Made by a program: the position numbers and the translations under genes
Assembly: GCA_018340805.1 (NCBI GenBank)
Contig: JACMZG010001911.1
Location: forward strand, 36,585,839 to 36,649,838
Reading direction: 5' to 3'
DNA: 64,000 bases
Source: Microvelia longipes
Taxonomy: Eukaryota > Arthropoda > Insecta > Hemiptera > Veliidae
In this document: positions 47,611 to 58,245 of the stretch, piece by piece
Position numbering within the stretch: the stretch's first letter is position 1
Layout: each line of letters starts with the position of its first letter
The notes under the pieces: generated by a model
The model's database searches: none
Seen by the model: only the letters and a program-made list of their open reading frames with translations
What the model was told of the DNA's origin: nothing

Positions 47611-48525
47611 TGGGTAAAATGGTATCGGGTGAAAAATCCGTTGAACTAATGCAGATAACGAAAACGTGGCATATATGTTAGTCATATGTATAAAACTACA
47701 TGCGTGCTAAATCTCAAATGGATTCGAATAGCACAACTATAACAGTAAACTTATTTTTGTACAAAGTTTCAACTCTATAGTCTAAATTTCCTTGGAGCTA
47801 CGATGATTACAGACACATACATTCACTCACTCTTAGACACAACTTAGTGAAAACCACTTAGGAGGCCTTGAAAACACCTTAAAAGTGAATAATTCCGGTG
47901 ACATCCCTGTTTCGGATTTTTTTAGCAAACACAATACTTTTCCTATATACCTACGGTATAAATGAGGAAAAGTAAAAATCAAAAAATAATTTAAATGAGT
48001 TGAAATTTGGTATTTGTTATACCTGGTTTTTGTTGTATTTTAAATACTAAGCAGTATCGAGCGAAGACAGTGCCTGAATGGATGACCGCTGGGATTAAAA
48101 CGCATGCATTTACTGTCTGAATACGAGCGAAGCAAGTTTGAATACGTGCTGCAGTACATTTGGAGATTTATATATTTCACGATAATCCGAGGTGAATCCT
48201 AAGTGGGAAGTATGAGTTGTCTACCAGTATGTGTGTGTTATCATCGTAGCTCCTGCGTATTTATGCTGGAGAGTTGAATACTTCTGGCACAAAAAATCAA
48301 TCATTAGGTCTATTTGTGCCACTGGAAAAATATTTTTTAAAGTTATTAACAATAATGACTGAGTAAAATTTTTGAAAATTTATAAAACGCTGAAGAATTG
48401 TTGATCAATTTAAGATTTGGCAGGCATGTAATCATATACATATAAGACCAACATATGTTCCATATTACATCTAGTTCTCATATCACTATTAGTTCAATTT
48501 TTCAGTATAGTTTTGCAGTACTCTG
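47611..48525. mobile_element. Rearranged XZY array: X(-), Z-Y(+), X(+)
   Basis: X(-) spans about 47640-47985 and ends with the hairpin CCTATATACCTACGGTATAA ..GGAAAAGTAAAAATC. Z(+) follows (TTTAAATGAGTTGAAATTTGG), then Y(+) about 48040-48200: 5S-like CTAAGCAGTATCGAGCGAAG and GGATGACCGCTGGGATTAAA, then ATACGAGCGAAGCAAGTTTG. X(+) at about 48205-48525 has lost its hairpin end (ATCATCGTAGCTCCTGCG onwards). Orientation changes occur at short A/T-rich junctions. Confidence 0.75.
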
Positions 48526-48673
48526 TACTGGATTGTCGGTAATGTAATAATTCTTTATTTCATATGTTATTCTTAATATGCTTTATCATTTTTTTCAATT
48601 ATTATTTATGGATATTTTTCCACCTTATATCTTATTATTTATATGTGTGTATTTATATACTCATTCATTAAAT

Positions 48674-49180
48674 TATTTTTTTTGAGGTAGTACGTAATTG
48701 AGCACTTTATTGGACCGTTTTTAGGATGAGAAGCCAATCATTATTGTTATAGGAGGTTATTTAGTACTTTTCACCTCCGAGGACAATAATGAATGTAAAA
48801 AAACTCCTAGGACGTAAAAGTAATTCATATGTTGCCGCCATTACTGTAATGTAGCGTGTTCAAAAACAATCTGTGTTAAACCTTCATGAGCTTTATTTAA
48901 AAACGTTCATTTTGTTTCTGTTTTTGTTCGTAGACTAATTTTTTTTTTCGTTTTTAAAAGGTGTTCTAATTGACAATTTTTGTGTGTTTATTTGTAAAGC
49001 TTTTACATTTTTGAGTAAAATTTTGAAGCTATGGATGAATTTAATGACGGCCATAATATGGAGTTAATAATAATTGGACGTTTTTTTTTTCAATTAAGTA
49101 TATAGCGCAGTTTAATGAGTGCTATTTTTGATTTTTTTTTAATGAGTGCTTTATTTAATGAGTGCTACCTCAAAAAAAAT
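48674..49180. mobile_element. MITE with TTTTTTTTGAGGTAG terminal repeats
   Basis: TTTTTTTTGAGGTAGTACGT at the left is inverted at the right as GTGCTACCTCAAAAAAAAT, about 500 bp apart. The right subterminal part holds three TTTAATGAGTGCT copies. No transposase frame. The superfamily is not assigned. Confidence 0.65.
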
Positions 49181-49184
49181 AGTG

Positions 49185-49300
49185 TATGCCATCCGGCTGA
49201 GAATGTCTTTATGTCTTGGCAATTTTTCCCGACTCGCTTCGCTCGTCGGTAAAACTAATTGCCGTGACATAAAGACACACTTCTCAGCCTTATGGCATAA
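49185..49300. repeat. 116-bp hairpin element with GCTTCGCTCG loop
   Basis: TATGCCATCCGGCTGAGAAT..TTTATGTC..GGCAA is inverted as TTGCCGTGACATAAAGACAC..TTCTCAGCCTTATGGCATA. The loop region CCGACTCGCTTCGCTCGTCGG is itself an inner hairpin and carries the motif of the Y module. It follows the MITE at 48.7 kb with only a few bases between. Confidence 0.75.
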
Positions 49301-49665
49301 ATAACTATTATTAGTTAAATGGCTTTTTTATATTTTCTCTATTTTATTTTATTGCCATTTTTATTGCGGTTATTTATTTTTAATTTAATGTTCCTCTTTC
49401 TTTTTCCTATAGCCTTTTGTATAGTTCAATTATTTTACTTTTTTTCTGCGACTCGCATTATAGAAAGTGCATTGTTTCAGTTGGCTTAATATTAAACCAC
49501 TAAAGTTAAGTACTTTATTTCTTCTTGGTAGATCTATTGATCCCCTAATTACAAACTTTGTTTTCTATGAATCCGATCTTACCTGAATTCGATTTGCTTC
49601 ACAGCAGTTGGATAAATGAACACCTGGACCTCTTACAGCAGAGCACAATTAGTAGCACTATTAAC

Positions 49666-49853
49666 TAATAAACAAATAACCAGTCTTTTCTTAATTAAAG
49701 TATTTATTTGAAAGCCGACTGCATTATAGACCTTTAAAGGACTACGTATAGCTTTTTAGCACTCCATGCATAACTTATGATGGCCAGAAGTGGATAAAAG
49801 TCAACTCTTAAATAAATATTTTAATTGCGAAGAGACTGGTTATTTGTTTATTA
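49666..49853. mobile_element. Small MITE with about 45-bp TIRs
   Basis: TAATAAACAAATAACCAGTC ..TTAATTAAAGTATTTATTT is inverted as AAATAAATATTTTAATTGCG ..GACTGGTTATTTGTTTATTA. Total 188 bp. It is inserted in AT-rich DNA; the target duplication is not clear. Confidence 0.8.
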
Positions 49854-49900
49854 CTATATAACTTTACAACGCAGTAATCTAGAAATATGCTTATTAATTA

Positions 49901-50097
49901 AAAGTTAAATTTTTAAACTTAACAAAGTTATGATTGATTAACTGTTAACATAAGTTAATTACTTTATTATTATTGTAATTATAATACTCTTACATCAGTT
50001 ACTGTGCTCAATCAGAAACACTATTAGCTGAAAGTTAAAAAAAATTTAAAACTTAACAAAGTTATGATTGAATAATTAAATGTTAACAAGTTAATTG
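49901..50097 (+). repeat. Local direct repeat, 60-bp units
   Basis: AAGTTAAATTTTTAAACTTAAC then AAAGTTATGATTGA..TGTTAACA..AGTTAATT occurs at 49901-49960 and again at 50031-50097; weaker traces continue to about 50190. Confidence 0.7.
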
Positions 50098-50190
50098 GTA
50101 TGCTAAATTATAAATGACTTTAACAAAATAAAGTTAGATTTTAACTGACTCTCTAATTAAAATTAACATGAAAAGTTAATAAAGTTGAGT

Positions 50191-50690
50191 GTTTAAGTAA
50201 ATAAATAATTTAATTTGTTCTCACCTGATAATAATCTGAGTAAATGATAATTCTATATTATGTAATGTATTCATAAAAAAAATCGTTCAGTTTTTACATT
50301 AAATGATTAGATTTGGATGATAAAATTTTCAAGAATAAACGTGTGATTTTAGGAATGTTTTACATGAAATAGGTAAAAGGGAGCTTTCTTGTCACGCAGT
50401 TGAGCGTGACATGTACTTATACGCATGCCAAACCACTGCCTCTTTATACCAGGTTAGGACCTTAGGGAAAAATATTTTAAAGGGTCAAGCATGATGCTAA
50501 TACTAAATGGTAACATGCAATTGACTCCATGAATTATAAAGAGAAAAGAAAAATCAAGTCAGATTTATTAATACACGAAAACTCTAAAAATTTATGTTTA
50601 GTTAAGTAGATTTAGTCGTAATAATAGACTTTATTTAAACACATATATTTTACTCTTCATTAGTGCTTGATATGGTTGTAAGTATATTTT
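50191..50690. other. Stretch without recognised features
   Basis: Nothing recognised. Confidence 0.45.
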
Positions 50691-51152
50691 TACTTTTTCT
50701 CGTTTATATCGTAGGTATAGAGGAAAAGTATTGTCTTCGCAAATAATCTAAAACCGGGATGTTAACGGAATTATCCTTTTCTGATTTTTATATGAATGCT
50801 TTTCACAAAATTGTGTGTATGTGTGTTATCATCTTAGCTCCCAGTGTATTTATAGAGAGTTGAAACTTTATGTAAAAATGAATCGAAAGGAGTTGTGCTA
50901 TTCGGAAAATATTTTTTTATGACGTCATCAGCCCACAATAATGACTAAGCAAACATTTCAAAAAACAAAACGCGGGAAAATGTTACGATTAGAGTGAGAT
51001 TTGGCACACATGTAGCTATGTTTAAGACTAACATATGTGCTAAGTTGCATTTCATTATCTTCATTAGTTCAATATTTATGAAGTGACTTGTGTACATTTT
51101 GAAAAAAAAAAATTGTAAAAAAATAGTTCCGAGGTACCCTATACCCGACTGA
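50691..51152 (+). mobile_element. Complete X module joined directly to the extreme end of Y
   Basis: X from TTTTTACTTTTTCTCGTTTA (hairpin end) through ATCTTAGCTCCCAGTGTATT, TGACGTCA (50920-50927), GCACACATGTAGCTATGTTT and CATTATCTTCATTAGTTC to the AAAAAAATTGTAAAAAAATA end. It is followed immediately by AGTTCCGAGGTACCCTATAC, the last 25 bp of Y, with Z and the 5S-like block missing. The antisense 85-codon frame is incidental. Confidence 0.82.
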
Positions 51153-51234
51153 AGTCTAAATTTCCGTATTAAATATTTGTACTTTCCCATGCTTACTGCC
51201 ATAAGTACAAATTAGAAAAGTATTTTATACTTTT

Positions 51235-51838
51235 TATAAAAATTTATTAAATAAATACTTCCCCTAAAATTCAAAAACAGGTGTTTTAAGATTTTCTGAG
51301 TGTTTTTCACAAATGTCCGTCTGTCTATATGTGTGTTCATAAAACGGAAAAAATTGAGCCATTTAAAATCGATTAGCTGAGATGTAGTCATGTGTAGGAC
51401 CAAAATATGCGCCAGTTTAAGTTTCATCACATTATAGCTTCAGTATAAAAATGGCCCTTGTAAATACAGTATGCGTTTATTTAAAATTTGTTAAATATCG
51501 AAAAATAATCTAATTAAGTTGCATTTGGTAGAATTGTATCCCTTTTCGTTATAACTAAGTATACTAAGTCTCGTATCAATACAGCGTATTGCTTATCATT
51601 ATATTTACGGTGTTTGTTGGATCATAGAAGTTAAGCAGCATCAAGTGAGGTCATGCCTGGATGAGTGACAGTCGGGAATATAATGAAATATATGTTTTTT
51701 CTCTCTAAGGGCGAGCGAAGTGAGTCCGAAGAGGTATGCTGTATAAATTGCGATTTCTATATTCTGATGACGAGCGTAGCGCATCCGATTTGGTGAGGAA
51801 AAGTTCCAAGGTAACTCCGAACTTCGTACCTTCTTTTT
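51235..51838 (+). mobile_element. XZY element with internal deletion in X, Y complete
   Basis: X is shortened (GGTGTTTTAAGATTTTCTGA, TCCGTCTGTCTATATGTGTG, then a jump to CATAAAACGGAAAAAATTGAG). Z and Y follow: 5S-like AGAAGTTAAGCAGCATCAAG and GGATGAGTGACAGTCGGGAA at about 51622-51680, two motifs GGGCGAGCGAAGTGAGTCCG and ATGACGAGCGTAGCGCATCC, end GGAAAAGTTCCAAGGTAACTC. The minus-strand 72-76 codon frames over it are shadows. Confidence 0.8.
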
Positions 51839-52462
51839 CAATTTTAAAACATGAAACCTACTTATTGTCAAAATGGTGACATATTTTTTTTATTGTGTCC
51901 AGTTATAAAATAGAGATAGAAAAAAGCATGTTTTATTTCTTGAAATATTTTTTGCTGGTATGTAATGGCATATAATACTACAGGTAGGAAGGGAACGAAC
52001 GACACATATCGGACAGGCATGGAACTGGCTTGCATCGACAGGGTGGTAATTAGGCGTAGTTAGTATGCAAGATATCATGCATGGTATAAAACATTAACAT
52101 AATCTTAACAATATGAAGACATTAAATACAGCTTATACATACTAACAGACGACACGTGTCATGCCACGTGGCTTGGATAATGCAATTAACTAGGACAATA
52201 TTCTGTTTAAAGAGGATGTGGTCATTTAAGGTTATATTGCATTTGTTCTTTCCATAATTTGATACCTAGAAAAATAAGATTTTTAAGAATTGTTAGTTAA
52301 ATTTAAATAATTTAAGATTAACTTTTTTTAAATGACTAGAGCATTGTAGTTGTGGTTTTTACAAAAAAATATGCTTTGTTGAATAGTATAATTCAATAAT
52401 TAAGCGCAAATTGAATAATATAACTATTAACGCATTTTTCACTAATTTTAAAAATTATTAAG
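51839..52462. other. Stretch without recognised features
   Basis: Contains ACGACACGTGTCATGCCACGTGGC-like E-box words near 52148-52172 but no gene. Confidence 0.4.
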
Positions 52463-52599
52463 CACAGCCGGCTTTAGGTAGGGGCTTTATGCACCATAGC
52501 ACCTATGGTGAGATGTTTAGTTTTGCTATTCAAGAAATCCGAGACTTAATATCTCACCACGTCACTGTCGATGGTAATACTGCCGAAAGCTGGCTCTAG
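52463..52599. mobile_element. hAT-like MITE, about 137 bp
   Basis: CACAGCCGGCTTTAGG at the left faces CCGAAAGCTGGCTCTAG at the right; subterminal ATGGTGAGAT and ATCTCACCACGTCACTG continue the inverted symmetry. Ends of the CAGAGCCGGC type are common in hAT MITEs (family knowledge). No clear 8-bp duplication. Confidence 0.6.
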
Positions 52600-53169
52600 T
52601 TTGTAAAGTTTAAAATTGGTGCAATTTCGTTGTTAGTATTTATATTATTGTAGACAGAAATTTCACTGGGCTTACTAAAGTTTAACGAAAATTTAATCTT
52701 GTGCTTTTCTTTAATCAAAACTTATAAATTTTTATATTATATTTAATTAAAAGACTATCTAAAACGAGTATCTAACCATAACGAGTATCTGTTACATAGG
52801 TCTGTCATCACGAAAAAATACAAAAATTAACTTTGGAGAGGAGACGAACCATTTAGAAAACTATATTAGATAACCATGTTTCCTGAGTCAGCAAATTTTT
52901 TAATAACTTTAGGTTATTATTTTTCGTCGCGAAAATGGTCTTTGTGCTAAAAAGAAAATGCGCTGAAACTTTTAAAGAAAAACACCAACTAAGCATTAAA
53001 ATAGTGCTAAGGTGTGCACTGCCAATTTTAGAGGCATAGTTGTCTTTTATGCGTAGTTCCTTTAAAAGATACAAAGAAAATGATTTATGCGTAGTGCTTG
53101 ATAATTGAGTAACTGCTCAGGGTAATAAAGCAAAAAACTTGAGTAAGAAATGGATTGTTGCGGACCATC
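52600..53169. other. Stretch without recognised features
   Basis: The minus frame at 52853-53074 (73 codons) has no recognisable motif. Confidence 0.45.
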
Positions 53170-53690
53170 ACCGTCCCAGAATTTTTTAATAAGACGTATA
53201 GCAAGTCATTTGATAAAAATTAAACCAATGTTGATAATAAGTTAAAAATTGGCACTTATATGTTGATATTATATGACTACAAGCGCGCCAAATTGATCGA
53301 AACACTTAAGCGTTTTAAGAATTTTTGGTAAGTTATTATTGAAGGTTTATAACGTCATAAAAAATATATTCTGGAGAGCACAACTAGACCTAATGATTGC
53401 TTTATGTATAGACTCTCTTGCGTATATGCTCTGGGATTTAGGATGAAAACAGACGTACGCACACATACAGACAGATGACTTAGTGAAAAAAAAAACACTC
53501 AGGAGGTTTCTAAACATTTGAAACTATTAATTTATGTGAAATTTTGTTTTTGTAATTTTAGTGAAAACCCAATATACTTTTTCTATATACCTACGGTATA
53601 AATGATGAAAAGAAAAATCTATTACGGGTTACCCAGGACACGTTAAACTCAATTTACTCGTCCTCGGATTGACATGATTACCCAAATATA
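53170..53690 (-). mobile_element. X(-) followed by a Y(-) fragment
   Basis: GTCATTTGATAAAAATTAAACC, GAGAGCACAACTAGACCTAA, CACTCAGGAGGTTTCTAAAC and the hairpin CTATATACCTACGGTATAAA identify X. TACGGGTTACCCAGGACACG and AATTTACTCGTCCTCGGATT after 53625 resemble the end and motif part of Y(-), placed at the wrong side of X compared with full-length copies. Confidence 0.7.
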
Positions 53691-55742
53691 AAGGTGGTAT
53701 TCCTTCAGTCACTCTGAGCTCCATATTAAAACTGTTAAATAACAAGATGTCTATGGTAAGCTTAAGGTTAAACTTAATATTCTTTCCAATTGTAAAATTA
53801 TTTTTCATATAATTTTAAGTATCACATTATTAAATATATATTTTCAAAATTAACTTAAAAACTAAAATTTTAATAGCTTATGGATGTTTTCTCCTTTTTC
53901 TTTATGTTTTACACTATCTAACCAAGTGTCGGTTCACGAATACCAGTAAATACCAAATACCTTAGGAGTTAAGTCCATTAAAGTCCATGAATTTAAAGGT
54001 CCACATTTTTAAAATTGAGGTAGAACACAGAAATACAATATAACAACAAATAATATGAAACTACAACAATGTGGTCCCCGTTCGGGCACAGGGACGCCAT
54101 AGGGCCGCAAAGCGCCTATTTGATCTGCCCTAACTATACTCTTAAATGTAATATGTTGAGGACTGCTTGAGGCATTGCCCCAAAATATCAAATTTCCCTC
54201 AAAATGTGATTAAAAAATCCGAGCAACTATGAATACTCTCTACCTACGAAATACTCTGGTAATATAAATTTGTTGAGACAGCCAGACACGCTTTCTATGA
54301 CGATAGAATAATGGATTTTTTTAATAATTAAAGTGCCAAAAATAATTACATTTCACATTTGTGCCTACAATGTCAAGCTAGATTTTCGGAGCTACGGGTA
54401 CAAAAATGGAAGGGACATGATATGCATTTTTTAAGCTTATTTTATGTCATGCAAGAATTCCTTCATGAATGTAGCTACACAAACTTCAGGGATCGTCCTG
54501 TCACATTCATTGATTTACATGAAACTTCTTGCTTATATATTTTCAATATATTTAGCATAGAAGCAATAGTAAATTTAATAATTAAAATAATTCCTTATTT
54601 ATGCAATAAATAAAGAAAATAAGATACTTTCGCTGTTTTAGCCCTCCAGCCACAGGGGCAACCTTGTGATAGGAGTGATGTTGGTAATAAAAACGGATGC
54701 GTTTGTTCTTCTCAATTCGGACACCCTATAATAAGCATTATGTCTTTAAAATGACTTCTAACGATGTCTTAAGAAAAGTTAAAATATGAGACTTCATTAG
54801 CCAGGTTGTAATTATTTATATATTTATTATCAAGGTGCTTAACACTTTGGTCATCAACACCTGCACCTCTACCATAGATAGACAAGAATATGATTAGAAT
54901 AACACTTAGCTGATGAGCATTTAAAAATTGATCAAATAGGGTAGTAAAATAAATTAAGTTTATTGGTATAGAATATTAGTGAGCTAAATGTTAAACTAAT
55001 ACCCTGTAGGCGGAAGTATTTTATTTAATTTGTTTATATTATTTTTTTTCATTTGAAATAAGTATTTAAGTACTTTTATAAGTGTAATATTGAAAGAATA
55101 ATTTAAGATATTATTAACAATAGGTAGAAAGTTTAAAGGTTACATTTCATCAAAGAACTCATAGCCGAGTAAGGATTTGAATAGTTCGTTCTTCACCTCA
55201 TAAAATGTCTGCTATTTTAGTAATTAGCCATTAGTTGTAATTATCTTTTTTATTTATGATGAAGAAGTTAATACTAATCATTCGTTGGCAATTTTATGAT
55301 TAAATTAATTTCTTTTTCTTTCAGATGTTGTTAATGATGCTTAAAGTTATTAATTTATTGCTTAATTAGTCTGCGAATATGTCTTTTAGAACCATTTACC
55401 ATAACATTAAAGCACATATGATTTATTGTGTTTTACAATAGATAAATCTCTTAATGCTACCTAGTTAATGCTAATGGATGATTATTTTTGCACATCTAGT
55501 GTCTACATTTTTTGACCATAAAAGTCTCTTATATTATGAAAGTATTCATCTTAAAATTTAACAGTCCTTCCTAAAATTTAACGCTACATCATACATTTTA
55601 CATATTAACTTTCTACCCTACAAGCTTCTTAGGTCTATTTTAAAACAATCTGCTCGTTTGCAGCTGCAATTTTCTTACTTTGTCATATAATAACTAGCTA
55701 TATTATTTGATACTACCGAGTTTGGTAAAATTTGAATACTTG
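53691..55742. other. Stretch without recognised genes
   Basis: A GC-richer segment at about 54068-54150 (GTCCCCGTTCGGGCACAGGG) lies in a minus frame of 60 codons that I do not recognise. AATAAAAACGGATGCGTTTG at 54686-54706 may be a Y trace. The + frame at 54359-54613 has no known domain. Confidence 0.4.
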
Positions 55743-55844
55743 ACACAATATAATTGTGCCAGAGACAGTTGCATTATCTTGCTACAATTGCATTTTGCTT
55801 GTTACATTTCCTAGGTGTCTCTCGCACAATTAATTATATTGTGT
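55743..55844. mobile_element. 102-bp MITE
   Basis: ACACAATATAATTGTGCCAG..GAGACA at the left faces TGTCTCTCGCACAATTAATT..ATATTGTGTT at the right. The centre GCATTTTGCTTGTTACATTT recurs at 27327 and 56733. Confidence 0.75.
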
Positions 55845-56701
55845 TAATAACTAGCTAATTACTCGCTAATGTTGCTCTAACTCCCATGTCTATTTAAAAT
55901 TTTAAATCCATCTGCTGTTTTAGTTACTAAGCTGATCAATTATAAGAGGTTACTCTCTTACACACTCCAATGTTAAAGAGAGTGGTTACTTAATAACCCC
56001 AAATTGAACTAACACAAAAACACTTTGCCAAGCCTGGCACAAAGTTTCTCTGCTAAATTTATTAAATCATTGTAGCGATACATACTTAATTCATTTAATT
56101 TAGTATTAGGAATCAAATATAACTTCCAATATTAAAATATTTATGTGCTAAGGCCCTACAAACTTATAGTATTATACTATACTTATATATACTATACATT
56201 ACTATATACTATACTTAATTTATAATTCTACAATATATTAAAAATGTTTTTATTGATTCTTTCTTCTCGTATGTTTCTTTTTGATTTTTGTATAATTATT
56301 TTTTTTCTGTGTTTTAGGTAATACTAGAATTATTTATCTTGGAATTTGGATGAGGTATGAAATAATATATAACAAATTAACTTTTTATAATGAAAAATGA
56401 CTTATTATTATTAACTTTGATTGACATTTTAATTTGACGACCATTATAAATTAAAGTTGCTTAAGATTTTATAGTTCTTAGCTGATTTTGTGTTTGAAAT
56501 TTAATAGTGATTTCCCAATTTTTGCTATGGAATATTAGCGAATATTTTCCTGTAAATTTTCTTTTTGGGATTTACTTTTAAATGCAATAGAATTAGATTT
56601 TTTTAATTGATTATAATTTTTTTTAATACATGTAAATATATTCTTGTATTTGAGGAACAATTATAATATATTTGGGGCTTATAATGTATTTTAATATAAA
56701 C
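55845..56701. other. AT-rich stretch without recognised features
   Basis: TATACTATAC-type low complexity near 56165-56225; nothing else. Confidence 0.45.
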
Positions 56702-56765
56702 TATGTCGAATAATGGAATATTTTCTAGATGTAGCTTTGCATTTTGCTTGTTACATTTCCAACAT
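56702..56765 (+). repeat. Family F repeat fragment
   Basis: ATGTCGAATAATGGAATATT ..TCTAGATGTAGC..GCATTTTGCTTGTTACATTT matches 27283-27366 and the core of the MITE at 55.74 kb. Confidence 0.6.
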
Positions 56766-56818
56766 ACTGTGTCAACTATTTATGTTTAGAAAAACTCGTG
56801 TGTAGTATGTAGTATCAA

Positions 56819-57078
56819 GAAGATTTAGGTCTTCCGGTGGTGACCGCGTCAATGTAGATGAAGAATCCGACGTTTCGCTTCCACTGTGAGAGGCATCTCC
56901 AGGGATGTAGGACATCATGGAATTTTCTACAAAGCTGAACTGAGTACAGCTTTACAGTTCAGCTTTGTAGAGCATTCCATGATGTCCTACATCCCTGAAG
57001 ATGCCTCCCACAGTGGAAGCGAAACGTCGGATTCTTCATCTACACTGACGCGGTCACCACCGGAAGACCTAAATCTTC
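56819..57078. repeat. Near-perfect 124-bp-arm palindrome
   Basis: The left arm 56819-56942 and right arm 56955-57078 are inverse copies, differing at about 5 positions by my alignment, with a 12-bp spacer. Arm content includes GGTCTTCCGGTGGTGACCGC and GTGGAAGCGAAACGTCGGAT. GCGAAACGTC-type words are common near ends of Penelope-like and some non-LTR retroelements (family knowledge), so this may be two opposed element ends. The frame at 56886-57131 arises from the palindrome. Confidence 0.9.
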
Positions 57079-57796
57079 ATGACAATAACCACGGAAGCCT
57101 ACGCAGTTTATTATGTAGTATCAAATTATAAGTGTATTGAAGGTGTTACAAATGTTTATTATTGTAATAGACCAAAGCCCACGCGGTCAATACGGAAGTC
57201 GAGTAATAAGGTTAACAATAAAAACCTAACTGGTTCAGCTTTGGCTCTTTATCTGACAAAGCTAGTTGTAATCGCTTTCTTTGTATTTTAATTCTGTTCT
57301 AATTAAAACCTTTCAGTTAATGCATGAGTTGAGCAGCACACCTTCTATTTCTAATTACTTTATTGTGTAAAAGTTTTCATCATATTAGTGAATATCATAA
57401 GATCATCAGAATGCACCAGGGTTGCCTAAGAAAAGGGGTTTAATTGCTTTCATTAACGCTTTGATTAAAACCCTAAGTAAAAAAGGAGTAAAACAAAAGA
57501 ATTTAATATTATATGAAATATAAGAAGTAAGTGATTTAAAGTGAGTCTAGAAGGGCGTGAAATGTAAATAACAAGGGAATAAGTTGGGAAGTACCAGCAG
57601 TGCAGGCTTATGTAAAAGAGAATAGTTTAAAGGATTAGAAAACAAAAGAAAAGTAAGAAACACCTTCGTGTAAGAGGATTAAAGCCAGAAGAGGGTGCAA
57701 ATGAAATCAAATATAAAAGTTCTTAATAGAAGATTTAAAAAAAAACTTGACAAACGAAGAAATAGTCAATACGTGCAACTATAATATAGTTTTTCC
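57079..57796. other. Stretch without recognised features
   Basis: CCCACGCGGTCAATACGGAAG at about 57178 partly echoes GACGCGGTCACCACCGGAAG of the palindrome's right arm, so a decayed copy of the same element may continue here. Otherwise nothing. Confidence 0.4.
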
Positions 57797-58040
57797 GAAG
57801 TAGAGTTTAGGTTTACTTTATTCCTTGTTGCTCAGGACTTGAAATGCAAAACTTGCATCTACTGTAAGAAAAAAATTTATGGCTTACTAGAATATTTTAT
57901 TGGCTGGGTGTTCAACTTTTATTCGCCAGGAGCGCTGAAGACCACATTCCTGTTATATTTTAGCCATAGTTCCGCTAAATGGCAACATTTCTTTAAAATA
58001 TAACCTTATTTCTTTTATCTATACCTTGTTTTTTTTACAA
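57797..58040 (+). repeat. Interspersed repeat family E, copy 2
   Basis: Matches 25665-25890: GTAGAGTTTAGGTTTACTTT, TTGAAATGCAAAACTTGCAT, CGCCAGGAGCGCTGAAGA and TTCCGCTAAATGGCAACATT. Confidence 0.7.
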
Positions 58041-58104
58041 TCCAAATAAAATTAATTATTTGTATTTATTTGATAGAAATGATATTTTTTTTATTTTTGC
58101 TGTT

Positions 58105-58245
58105 CACTTTTTAACCCCCTTACAATTCTATGACGGAAACCTTTTATGATAATTTTTACTAGGGAATTCGCTATGAGTTAAAGGGTCTGAAATAATTTGC
58201 TTCAATGAAGATCTCAAAACTTAATGAAAATAAGTTTTATGTTAA
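58105..58245 (+). repeat. Family D direct repeat, copy 1
   Basis: TTTTTAACCCCCTTACAATTC, GGGAATTCGCTATGAGTTAA, AGGGTCTGAAAT and TTGCTTCAATGAAGATCTC recur 1.07 kb downstream in the same orientation. Confidence 0.8.

Noticed and set aside
48680..48692. TGAGGTAGTA, identical to the start of let-7 microRNA
   Set aside because: It is the terminal repeat of a MITE; only the first 10 bases match and no let-7-like precursor hairpin surrounds it.
54009..54191. 60-codon minus frame in a GC-richer segment
   Set aside because: No recognisable domain or splice structure; too short to support.
56990..57040. Hammerhead ribozyme candidate (CTGAAGA ... CGAAAC) in the palindrome's right arm
   Set aside because: CTGAAGA and GCGAAAC are present, but the sequence after GAAAC (GTCGGATTC) leaves no room for a loop in stem III before the cleavage triplet, so the fold is not convincing by eye.
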